Shown here: positions 16,686 through 23,762 of the stretch, piece after piece | How the letters are laid out: each line of letters starts with the position of its first letter | Numbering within the stretch: position 1 is the first letter of the stretch | Origin: GCA-2687515 sp002687515 | Lineage (GTDB): Bacteria; Pseudomonadota; Alphaproteobacteria; Rhodospirillales; UBA2165 | Direction: 5' to 3' | Assembly: GCA_030745835.1 (NCBI GenBank) | Contig: JASLNU010000067.1 | Span: 1-57,810, forward strand | DNA length: 57,810 nt | The notes under the pieces: model-generated | Databases searched by the model: none | What the model was told of the DNA's origin: nothing | The model's input: only the letters and a program-made list of their open reading frames with translations | Program-made: the position numbers and the translations under genes

Positions 16686-16976
16686 GTGCGCTGGGCATGG
16701 GATAGCGACAAGGACTGCGCCAACAAACGCAAACACGGGCTCGGTTTCGAAACGGCGCGGCTGGTATTCGATGATCCGCTGGCTGCGACGCGACGCGATC
16801 CGTATCGCCACGAGCAACGATGGCAGACTATCGGCATGGTCGGCAATGTGGTCCTGATCGTCGCCCATACCTGGCCCGAAGCGGAGCCGGAAACAGGCGA
16901 AGAAACGGGGCGCATCATCAGCGCCCGGAAAGCGACGGCACATGAAAGGAAAGTCTATGAACATGACGAGTTCTAA
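16686..16976 (+). CDS. brnT: BrnT-family toxin
   Basis: This 96-residue protein matches BrnT ribonuclease toxins. It has WDSDKDCANKRKHGLGFETA at the start, the FDDP segment, YRHEQRWQTIGMVGNVVLIV, and RIISARKATAHERKVYE at the end. In the family the fold is RelE-like and the protein cuts RNA until BrnA neutralises it. The start is GTG at 16686, matching family length. It overlaps the BrnA start by 20 bp, with the antitoxin second, which is the usual BrnT-BrnA order. Expression is probably repressed through the palindrome over its promoter. Confidence 0.9.
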   Translation: MRWAWDSDKDCANKRKHGLGFETARLVFDDPLAATRRDPYRHEQRWQTIGMVGNVVLIVAHTWPEAEPETGEETGRIISARKATAHERKVYEHDEF

Positions 16977-17856
16977 CAAGCTGACAAAAAAACAGAAGGC
17001 CGAACTGGAAGCCCTCGCGCAACTTCCCGACGGCCAGATCGACACCAGCGACATCCCGGAGGCGGTGGATTGGTCGGACGCGAAACGGGGGGTGTTCTAC
17101 CGGCCGGTGAAACAGCAGCTCACCCTGCGCCTCGATGCCGACCTGGTGGCCTGGTTCAAGGGCCACGCCCCCGGCGGCAAGGGCTATCAGACGGATATCA
17201 ACCGGGCGCTGCGGGCGTATGTGGAGGAGCGGGAGGAGGCTGTAAATAGAATTCTGAATTCCAAACAAACGGAGCAAGATATAAAAGGTCGTATTGGGAT
17301 AGGCGCAATAACGGTAATCGCATCTTTCGTAAGAAATGTTCATTTTAAAAGAGCGATGCACGAAGTAGATGAAGACCCGCACTTGTATTTTTGGCGCGTG
17401 ATCTATGGGAACTTTCACGACGTCGCGGTTATCGAATGGTGTAAGCTTTTTGGTTCCGACCATTCCGAGAACCAGCCCGCACATTGGAAGAGTGTTGTAC
17501 CAATAAACCAGCAGAACAATTTTAGGGCAGGGCTGCTCAATACCTCAAGCGTTACTCAAAAAATATGGGAATCCTACTGGCAACAGATGAAGGAGCACCG
17601 CGATAACTATGTGGCGCATTTCAATGAGGACTATCTAAGGCCGGAGAATGATCCACACTTTCCCAAATTTGATCTGGCACTAAAAGCGGCTCACTTCTAT
17701 TACGATTGGATTTTGAAGGATATGAGGGATCGAGGACTGCGATATTCGTATCCAGAAGATTTCGACGACTATTGCCGACACATTTCCAAACAAGCGATTG
17801 ACGCGGCAACAAAAGCCATCAACGCGACGGCCAATATGGAGGAAACAGTAAGATAA
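16957..17856 (+). CDS. brnA: BrnA-family antitoxin fused to a HEPN-like C-terminal domain
   Basis: This 299-residue protein is about three times the length of a usual BrnA. Residues 1-95 are BrnA: an N-terminal BrnT-binding helix (LTKKQKAELEALAQLPDG, then IDTSDIPEAVDWSDAKRG) and a ribbon-helix-helix-like DNA-binding end (LTLRLDADLVAWFKGH, GYQTDINRALRAYVEE). Residues about 100-250 are helical and contain HRDNYVAHFNED, an R-x5-H motif (R215, H221) like that of HEPN ribonucleases and AbiU2-like proteins. Base composition falls abruptly near 17240, from about 65% GC to roughly 40-45% by eye, right at the domain junction. ATG 16957 is chosen because AAAGGAAAG lies just upstream; 16942 is an alternative. 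HEPN assignment is tentative. Confidence 0.8.
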   Translation: MNMTSSNKLTKKQKAELEALAQLPDGQIDTSDIPEAVDWSDAKRGVFYRPVKQQLTLRLDADLVAWFKGHAPGGKGYQTDINRALRAYVEEREEAVNRILNSKQTEQDIKGRIGIGAITVIASFVRNVHFKRAMHEVDEDPHLYFWRVIYGNFHDVAVIEWCKLFGSDHSENQPAHWKSVVPINQQNNFRAGLLNTSSVTQKIWESYWQQMKEHRDNYVAHFNEDYLRPENDPHFPKFDLALKAAHFYYDWILKDMRDRGLRYSYPEDFDDYCRHISKQAIDAATKAINATANMEETVR

Positions 17857-17910
17857 ATTTGCACTAATAAATAAAGGTTTTAAATACCCCAGTTGGGTGC
17901 CAAGCCCGAC

Positions 17911-17940
17911 GCCCGCATGGCCGACTCGGCCATCCCCATG
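17911..17940. repeat. Island hairpin f, right arm incomplete
   Basis: The left arm GCCCGCATGG and loop CCGACTCGGCCATCC are intact, but only CCATG of the right arm remains before AATTAAAACA. It lies 55 bp after the brnA stop and is preceded by GGTGCCAAGCCCGAC. Confidence 0.7.
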
Positions 17941-17950
17941 AATTAAAACA

Positions 17951-17993
17951 GGTGCCAAGTTCGACGGCCAATCGGCCAACCATGCCATCCCCC
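17951..17993. repeat. Island hairpin g, degenerate
   Basis: The leader GGTGCCAAGTTCGACGGCC and loop CCAACCATGCCATCC (17976-17990) are preserved, but the arms no longer pair beyond two bases. This looks like a decayed copy. Confidence 0.55.
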
Positions 17994-18020
17994 TAAACTG
18001 GCACAGGTGCCAAGCCGTAC

Positions 18021-18053
18021 GCGAGCCGGCCGACCATGCCAACCCCGGCTCGC
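18021..18053. repeat. Island hairpin h, abutting PilZ stop codon
   Basis: Arms GCGAGCCGG and CCGGCTCGC (9 bp, perfect) flank the loop CCGACCATGCCAACC. C18053 is shared with the TAG stop of the minus-strand PilZ gene, the same arrangement as hairpin d with the TerS-like gene. The leader is GGTGCCAAGCCGTAC. Confidence 0.85.
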
Positions 18054-18364
18054 TATTCCCCTCTTATATCATTCTCCCGCATAAACGATTCCATATCCTC
18101 TTGCAGGGAATATCGGTCGTCTTCGTCGAGGTCGAAGGCGACGGCGAAGCCGGTGTCCCATTGGCGGACCAGGGAGGCGGGGAATTGGCCGAAGTCGTCG
18201 AGGCTGATCTCGATGTCGCCGGAAATTTCGATCTTGCCTCTTAGGGAAGCGCCGCCGGCCGAGAGGTCGTTCAGATCGGAGGCATGGGTGATGTCGCCCG
18301 ACTTGACGGCCACCGATTTATCAAACCCGTAGCGGTTCCATTTGCGGCGCTCTGTTTCGTCCAT
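18053..18364 (-). CDS. PilZ-domain protein
   Basis: This 103-residue single-domain protein resembles PilZ cyclic di-GMP receptors. RRKWNRYGF near the start fits the RxxxR motif, and DLNDLSAGGASLRG fits the (D/N)xSxxG motif, so both ligand-binding elements are present. Stand-alone PilZ proteins often control motility or polysaccharide output. The ATG at 18364 gives standard family length. Hairpin h begins at its stop codon, and its C-terminal tail is acidic. It sits within the hairpin-punctuated island between the brnTA module and recA. Confidence 0.82.
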   Translation of the reverse strand: MDETERRKWNRYGFDKSVAVKSGDITHASDLNDLSAGGASLRGKIEISGDIEISLDDFGQFPASLVRQWDTGFAVAFDLDEDDRYSLQEDMESFMRENDIRGE

Positions 18365-18478
18365 CGAATTGGCTCTCGGTGATTTCGGGAACTAGATTGG
18401 CCTGAAATTGGGCTGCGTGTCTAGCCGGACGGCCGCATCTTTTAATGCCGTGCCGTTTGATCGGCGATTGTTTGAACC

Positions 18479-18557
18479 CAGAGGTCACAGAGTGCACAGA
18501 GGCTTTTTGCCGCGCGCGGCACCATCCCATTCTCTGTGATCTCTGTGACCTCTGTGG
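18479..18557. repeat. Inverted repeat CAGAGGTCACAGAG
   Basis: CAGAGGTCACAGAG-N2-CACAGAGG (18479-18502) is repeated in inverted form at 18532-18557, with about two differences over 23 positions. Each arm is itself a near-direct repeat of CACAGAG. It lies between the PilZ gene and recA. Confidence 0.7.
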
Positions 18558-18596
18558 TGAATCTGCTTTTTAATTAGGTGAGGTGCCAAGTACGAC

Positions 18597-18632
18597 GCCC
18601 GCATGGCCGACCCGGCCAATCCCCATGCGGGC
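18597..18632. repeat. Island hairpin i
   Basis: Arms GCCCGCATGG and CCATGCGGGC flank CCGACCCGGCCAATCC, the usual loop with one extra A (16 nt). It is preceded by GGTGCCAAGTACGAC. This is the right-most copy seen and marks the border of the island before recA. Confidence 0.8.
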
Positions 18633-18742
18633 TGTGCCCGTGATTTCCCATGCGGCCTGCTCAACTTATGCCTGAACGATAATCGAACATATCCTGAAAA
18701 ACTATTTAAAAACAATGGTTTAAAAAAACATCTTGCGTATGA

Positions 18743-18757
18743 GAACAAAATATGTAC
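18743..18757 (+). promoter_or_regulatory. Possible LexA (SOS) box of recA
   Basis: GAACAAAATATGTAC fits the alphaproteobacterial GAAC-N7-GAAC box except for one base in the second half-site, and has the usual A-rich spacer. It lies 52 bp before the recA start. The mismatch keeps confidence moderate. Confidence 0.5.
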
Positions 18758-18808
18758 ATTGATCCTTATTGCAACGCCACCAACCCTGTGAAATAAGGAG
18801 GATCGGAG

Positions 18809-19936
18809 ATGAGCGAACCGGCATTGCGTCTCGTGGAAGAGAAAGACATGGATAAATCGAAAGCCCTGGAAGCGGCGCTCGGCCAGATCGAACGCAACTT
18901 CGGCAAGGGCTCGATCATGAAATTGGGCGAGCGGCCGGCCTTCGACGGCGACGCCGTTTCGACCGGCTCGCTGGGCCTCGATATCGCCCTCGGCATCGGC
19001 GGTCTGCCGCGCGGCCGGGTGATCGAGGTTTATGGCCCGGAAAGTTCGGGCAAGACGACGCTGGCCCTGCATGTCGTCGCCGAGGCCCAGAAAGCCGGCG
19101 GCACCTGCGCCTTTATCGATGCCGAACACGCCCTCGATCCGGGCTATGCGCTGAAACTGGGCGTCGATGTCGAAGAGCTTCTGATCTCGCAGCCGGACGC
19201 CGGCGAACAGGCCCTGGAGATCGCCGATACCCTGGTGCGTTCCGGCGCCATCGACGTGCTGGTCATCGATTCGGTGGCCGCCCTGGTGCCGCGCGCCGAA
19301 CTGGAAGGCGAAATGGGCGATCACCATGTCGGCCTGCAGGCGCGGCTGATGAGCCAGGCCCTGCGTAAATTGACCTCGTCGGTGGCGCGCTCCAACTGCA
19401 TGATCATCTTCATCAACCAGATCCGCATGAAGATCGGCGTCATGTTCGGCAATCCGGAAACCACCACCGGCGGCAACGCCCTCAAATTCTATTCCTCGGT
19501 GCGCATGGAAATCCGCCGCATCGGCGCCATCAAGGACAAGGACGAGGTGGTCGGCAACCACACCCGCGTCAAGGTGGTCAAGAACAAGATGGCGCCGCCG
19601 TTCAAGACCATCGAGTTCGACATCATGTATGGCGAGGGCGTCTCCAAGGCCGGCGAGCTGATCGATCTCGGCGTTAAGGCCGGCATCGTCGAGAAATCGG
19701 GCTCCTGGTTCTCCCACGATTCGCAGCGCATCGGCCAGGGCCGCGAAAACGCCCGCCAGTTCCTGAAAGACAATCCCGACATCGCCGAGGGCATCGAACG
19801 CTCGATCCGCGAAAACGCCGGCCTTCTGTCATCGGACATGATGACCGGACCGGAAACCGGCGAGGGCGGCGAAAGCGGAGGCGGCGAGGATAGCGAAGGC
19901 GACGGCGGCGAGGGTTTGGCCAAGGCCGGGGAATAA
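18809..19936 (+). CDS. recA: Recombinase A
   Basis: This 375-residue protein forms filaments on single-stranded DNA, drives homologous strand exchange and activates LexA cleavage. The Walker A motif GPESSGKTT, the Walker B strand VLVIDSVAALVP, loop 1/2 regions (MGDHHVGLQARLMSQ, FGNPETTTGGNALKF) and the C-terminal domain are all intact. The C-terminal tail is rich in Gly and acidic residues (GEGGESGGGEDSEGDGG), as is common for RecA. AAGGAGG lies seven bases before the ATG. The order recA-alaS is typical of alphaproteobacteria. A LexA-like site lies upstream and a strong hairpin follows the gene. Confidence 0.97.
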   Translation: MSEPALRLVEEKDMDKSKALEAALGQIERNFGKGSIMKLGERPAFDGDAVSTGSLGLDIALGIGGLPRGRVIEVYGPESSGKTTLALHVVAEAQKAGGTCAFIDAEHALDPGYALKLGVDVEELLISQPDAGEQALEIADTLVRSGAIDVLVIDSVAALVPRAELEGEMGDHHVGLQARLMSQALRKLTSSVARSNCMIIFINQIRMKIGVMFGNPETTTGGNALKFYSSVRMEIRRIGAIKDKDEVVGNHTRVKVVKNKMAPPFKTIEFDIMYGEGVSKAGELIDLGVKAGIVEKSGSWFSHDSQRIGQGRENARQFLKDNPDIAEGIERSIRENAGLLSSDMMTGPETGEGGESGGGEDSEGDGGEGLAKAGE

Positions 19937-19959
19937 AGGCCGGTAATCCGACGGTCCCC

Positions 19960-19995
19960 ATAAACGGCCCCGCGAAAATATGCGGGGCCGTTTAT
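19960..19995 (+). terminator. Hairpin after recA
   Basis: ATAAACGGCCCCGC (19960-19973) pairs perfectly over 14 bp with GCGGGGCCGTTTAT (19982-19995) around an 8-nt A-rich loop. The T-run is only TTTAT within the stem, so termination is likely but not a textbook case. Confidence 0.75.
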
Positions 19996-20059
19996 CTGTC
20001 TCGGTGCCGATAAACTAAAAAGCCTTGGCTTTGCCGTGCCTCCGGCTAAATTACCCCCC

Positions 20060-22705
20060 ATGCAATCGACCAATGATATCCGCGCCGGCTTCCTGGACTA
20101 TTTCGCGCGCGAGGGCCATGCGGTGCTGCCGTCGAGCCCCCTGGTGCCGCACAACGATCCGACCCTGTTGTTCACCAATGCCGGCATGGTGCAGTTCAAG
20201 AACCTGTTTATCGGCGCCGAAACCCGCGATTACGCGACCGCCGTCACCTCGCAAAAATGCGTCCGCGCCGGCGGCAAGCACAACGATCTGGAAAATGTCG
20301 GCCATACCGCCCGCCACCACACATTCTTCGAGATGCTGGGCAACTTTTCCTTCGGCGATTATTTCAAGGAGCGCGCCATCGAGCTTGCCTGGAACCTGAT
20401 CACCGGCGAATACGGATTGCCGGTCGAAAGGCTTTTGATCACCGTCTATTCGGAAGACGACGCGGCCTTCGATCTTTGGAAAAAGATCGCCGGGCTCCCC
20501 GATCAGCGCATCATCCGGATTCCGACTTCCGACAATTTCTGGTCGATGGGCGCCACCGGGCCGTGCGGGCCGTGTTCGGAAATCTTCTATGACCATGGCG
20601 AGCAGATTCCCGGCGGGCCGCCCGGCAGCGCCGATCAGGATGCCGACCGTTTTGTCGAGATCTGGAACCTGGTGTTCATGCAGTTCGAGCAGGTGGACGC
20701 CGAGAAGCGCATCGATTTGCCCAAGCCTTCCATCGATACCGGCATGGGGCTGGAACGGATCTCGGCGGTGATGCAGGGGGTGCACGACAATTACGATACC
20801 GATCTGTTCAAGGCGCTGATCGCGGCCTCGGCCGATGCCGCCAATGTCGCCGCCGACGGCGAGCATGGCGTATCGCACCGCATCGTCGCCGATCATTTGC
20901 GCGCCGCCAGCTTCCTCATCGCCGACGGCGTGCTGCCGGGCAACGAGGGGCGCGGCTATGTGGTGCGCCGCATCATGCGCCGCGCCATGCGCCATGCCCA
21001 TTTGATGGGCTGCGAAGCGCCGTTGCTGCACCGGCTGGTGCCGGCGCTGGTGCGCGAAATGGGGCAGGCGTTCCCCGAGCTGTTGCGCGCCGAGGCGCTG
21101 ATCACCGAGACCCTGGAGTTGGAGGAAAGCCGCTTCAAGCGCACCCTCGAGCGTGGCCTCAAGCTGCTCGACGAGGCCACCGGCAAACTTGAAGCCGGCG
21201 GCGAACTGGCCGGCGAGGTGGCGTTCAAGCTTTATGACACCTACGGGTTCCCGCTCGACCTGACCGAGGATGCGCTGCGCGGCCAGGGCATGAGCGTCGA
21301 TTTGGTCGGCTTCGAGACCGAAATGGCGCGCCAGCGCGACGATGCGCGCAAGGCCTGGGCCGGTTCCGGCGATGCCGCGACGGAACAGGTCTGGTTCGAG
21401 ATCCGCGAACAAACCGGGGCCACCGAATTCCTCGGCTACGAAGCGGACAGCGCCGAGGGCCAGGTGGTTGCCATCGTCGTCGATGGCGCCCGGGTCGACG
21501 AGGCGGCCGACGGCGCGGCGGCGGCGATCATCGTCAACCAGACGCCGTTCTACGGCGAATCGGGCGGCCAGGAAGGCGACATAGGGACCATTGCCTTGGC
21601 CGGCGGCGCCGCCGTCACGGTTACCGAAACGCAGAAGAAATTGGGCGATCTGCACGTTCATCTGGGCCAGGTGTCGGGCGGCGCCTTGCGCGTCGGCGAC
21701 GAGGTTCATCTGGCCGTCGACCCGGCGCGCCGCGGCGGCCTCCGCGCCCACCATTCGGCGACCCATCTGTTGCACGCCGCCTTGCGCCGGCGGCTCGGCG
21801 AACATGTGGCGCAGAAGGGGTCCTTGGTCGCCGGCGACCGGCTGCGTTTCGACATCAGCCATCAAAAACCGGTGACGGCGGAGGAAATCGCGGAAATCGA
21901 GGCGGCGGTGAACATCCAGGTGCGCGCCAATACGGACGTAAGCACCCGCCTGATGACTCCGGACGAGGCGGTCGAGGCCGGCGCCATCGCCTTGTTCGGC
22001 GAAAAATACGGCGACGAGGTGCGCGTCGTGGCGATGGGGGCGGAGGAAAATCAAGCCTACTCCACCGAGCTTTGCGGCGGCACCCATGTGCGCCGCACCG
22101 GCGATATCGGCTCCTTCCGGGTGATCGGCGAAAGCGCCGTCGCCGCCGGCGTGCGCCGCATCGAAGCGGTGACCGGCGCCGCCGCCGAGGCCGAGGCCAT
22201 GCGCGGCGCGAATATCTTGGCCCAGGCGGCGGCGCTGTTGAAGGTGGCGCCGGTTGAGGTCGCGGAGCGGATCGAAAAGCTGCTGGGCGAGAACCGCCAG
22301 ATGGAACGGGAACTGGCCGAAGCCCGCCGCCAGATAGCGACCGGCGGCGGTGGCGGCGGCGCAAGCGAGGTCGAGGACGTGAACGGCATCAATTATATCG
22401 GCAAGGCGCTGGATGGCGTGCCGCCGAAGGAATTGAAAAGCCTTGCCGACGACATGAAAGCCCAGGTCGGTTCCGGCGTCGTCGCGCTGATCACCGTCAA
22501 CGAGGGCAAGGCGTCGCTGGTGGTCGGGGTCACCGATGACCGGACCGACGCGATCAGCGCCGTCGAACTGGTCAAGGCCGGCTCGGCGGCGCTCGGCGGC
22601 AAGGGCGGCGGCGGCCGCGCCGACATGGCCCAGGCCGGCGGCCCCGACGGCGCCAAGGCGGCCGAGGCGCTGAGCGCCATCAGGCAAGCACTTTCGGCGG
22701 CCTGA
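20060..22705 (+). CDS. alaS: Alanine--tRNA ligase
   Basis: This 881-residue class II synthetase charges tRNA-Ala. The catalytic domain begins DIRAGFLDYFAREGH and has motif 2 and 3 segments such as KCVRAGGKHNDLENVG and DTGMGLERI. The editing domain carries the zinc/editing motif HHSATHLLHAAL and the later CGGTHVRRTGDIG. A C-terminal C-Ala region with a coiled-coil stretch (EKLLGENRQMERELAEARRQ) and a Gly-rich end follows. The ATG at 20060 is chosen from conservation; an upstream in-frame GTG at 20036 would add eight residues. No Shine-Dalgarno sequence is visible, only a C-run, so initiation may depend on leaderless or read-through transcripts. Confidence 0.96.
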   Translation: MQSTNDIRAGFLDYFAREGHAVLPSSPLVPHNDPTLLFTNAGMVQFKNLFIGAETRDYATAVTSQKCVRAGGKHNDLENVGHTARHHTFFEMLGNFSFGDYFKERAIELAWNLITGEYGLPVERLLITVYSEDDAAFDLWKKIAGLPDQRIIRIPTSDNFWSMGATGPCGPCSEIFYDHGEQIPGGPPGSADQDADRFVEIWNLVFMQFEQVDAEKRIDLPKPSIDTGMGLERISAVMQGVHDNYDTDLFKALIAASADAANVAADGEHGVSHRIVADHLRAASFLIADGVLPGNEGRGYVVRRIMRRAMRHAHLMGCEAPLLHRLVPALVREMGQAFPELLRAEALITETLELEESRFKRTLERGLKLLDEATGKLEAGGELAGEVAFKLYDTYGFPLDLTEDALRGQGMSVDLVGFETEMARQRDDARKAWAGSGDAATEQVWFEIREQTGATEFLGYEADSAEGQVVAIVVDGARVDEAADGAAAAIIVNQTPFYGESGGQEGDIGTIALAGGAAVTVTETQKKLGDLHVHLGQVSGGALRVGDEVHLAVDPARRGGLRAHHSATHLLHAALRRRLGEHVAQKGSLVAGDRLRFDISHQKPVTAEEIAEIEAAVNIQVRANTDVSTRLMTPDEAVEAGAIALFGEKYGDEVRVVAMGAEENQAYSTELCGGTHVRRTGDIGSFRVIGESAVAAGVRRIEAVTGAAAEAEAMRGANILAQAAALLKVAPVEVAERIEKLLGENRQMERELAEARRQIATGGGGGGASEVEDVNGINYIGKALDGVPPKELKSLADDMKAQVGSGVVALITVNEGKASLVVGVTDDRTDAISAVELVKAGSAALGGKGGGGRADMAQAGGPDGAKAAEALSAIRQALSAA

Positions 22706-22835
22706 AATTGAGTATGAAACCTTACATGAAACCAGGTTTGAGTTTGGATTTATCGACCTCATTGTAACCAGTGTCCCGGTCGCGAAATTCGCGGGTCGCG
22801 AATTTAGCGTGAATCGGGCCACTTACTTTAATATG

Positions 22836-22901
22836 TTAGTGTGATTCAGATGCCGAATTTCCGCGCATTTAATGCGCTGAATTTCGGTATCATCACACTA
22901 A
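22836..22901. repeat. 66-bp palindromic element upstream of the MoxR gene
   Basis: TTAGTGTGAT (22836-22845) and ATCACACTAA (22892-22901) are perfect ends, with an inner GCGCATTTAATGCGC palindrome and GAATTTC/GAAATTC-like pairing between. The last bases run into AAGGAAA, the ribosome site of the MoxR gene 12 bp ahead, so folding could affect translation. A related partial copy starts at 25919. Confidence 0.75.
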
Positions 22902-22913
22902 GGAAATATAACC

Positions 22914-23759
22914 ATGAAGTTCGAAGGCACCGATAGCTACGTCGCCACCGAAGATTTGATGGTCGCGGTCAACGCCGCGATCACCCTCGAGAGGCCGCTC
23001 CTGGTCAAGGGCGAGCCGGGTACCGGCAAGACCATCCTGGCCCAGGAAATCGCCAAGGCGCTGGGCACGCCGCTGATCGAATGGCACGTCAAATCGACGA
23101 CCAAGGCGCAGCAGGGATTGTATGAATACGACGCCGTTTCGCGCCTCCGCGATTCCCAATTGGGCGATGAAAAGGTGCACGATATAAGCAACTATATCCG
23201 CCGGGGAAAAATGTGGGACGCCTTCACCGCCGACGAACGCCCGGTCCTCCTGATCGACGAGATCGACAAGGCGGATATCGAGTTTCCCAACGATCTCCTG
23301 CTCGAACTGGACCGCATGGAGTTCCATGTCTACGAGACCGGCGAGCGGGTCGAGGCCAGCCAGCGCCCCATCGTCATCATCACCTCCAACAACGAAAAGG
23401 AACTGCCCGACGCCTTCCTGCGCCGCTGTTTCTTCCACTACATCGCCTTTCCCGACACCGGCACCATGGCCGAGATTGTCGAGGTGCATTACCCCGGCAT
23501 CCAGAAAAACCTGGTGCGCGCCGCGCTGAATGCGTTTTTCGAGGTGCGCGAGGTGCCGGGTATGAAGAAGAAACCCTCGACCTCGGAATTGTTGGATTGG
23601 ATCAAGCTGTTGATGGCCGAGGATATTCCCATCGAAGCGTTGAAATCGGATAACCGCAAGGACCTGATCCCGCCGCTCTACGGCGCCCTGATCAAGAACG
23701 AACAGGACGTGCAACTGTTCGAGCGGCTGGCCTTCCTCAACCGTCACGAGGAGCGATAG
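22914..23759 (+). CDS. MoxR-family AAA+ ATPase
   Basis: This 281-residue AAA+ protein has Walker A GEPGTGKTILAQE, Walker B VLLIDEIDKAD, sensor 1 IVIITSNNEKELPDAF and an arginine finger LRRCFFHYI. MoxR ATPases act as chaperones with VWA-domain partners, often inserting metals or cofactors. The partner is the next gene, three bases away, so the two should form an operon. The ATG at 22914 follows AAGGAAA, immediately behind a palindromic element. No CO dehydrogenase or methanol dehydrogenase genes are nearby, so the client is unknown. Confidence 0.9.
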   Translation: MKFEGTDSYVATEDLMVAVNAAITLERPLLVKGEPGTGKTILAQEIAKALGTPLIEWHVKSTTKAQQGLYEYDAVSRLRDSQLGDEKVHDISNYIRRGKMWDAFTADERPVLLIDEIDKADIEFPNDLLLELDRMEFHVYETGERVEASQRPIVIITSNNEKELPDAFLRRCFFHYIAFPDTGTMAEIVEVHYPGIQKNLVRAALNAFFEVREVPGMKKKPSTSELLDWIKLLMAEDIPIEALKSDNRKDLIPPLYGALIKNEQDVQLFERLAFLNRHEER

Positions 23760-23762
23760 ACC

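Larger units (their letters stand above)
18365..18808. other. Gene-free region upstream of recA with repeats
   Basis: These 444 bp carry an inverted repeat (18479-18557), island hairpin i (18597-18632), and an AT-rich stretch (18670-18790) that should hold the recA promoter and a LexA-like site. A 62-codon frame at 18603-18791 runs through the hairpin and is not credible as a gene. Confidence 0.6.

Noticed and set aside
15581..18632. CRISPR array as an explanation of the island repeats.
   Set aside because: Spacing is irregular, orientation alternates, arms vary, and genes lie between copies; no cas gene is present.
15581..18632. Integron attC sites as an explanation of the island hairpins.
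   Set aside because: No GTTRRRY/RYYYAAC core sites and no integrase were seen; only the general cassette-like layout is similar.
18603..18791. A 62-codon plus-strand gene upstream of recA.
   Set aside because: It begins inside hairpin i, has no ribosome site, and runs through AT-rich promoter sequence.
20051..22822. A 923-codon open frame antisense to alaS.
   Set aside because: It mirrors the codon-position GC bias of alaS, lacks any recognisable domain, and alaS motifs are complete on the plus strand.
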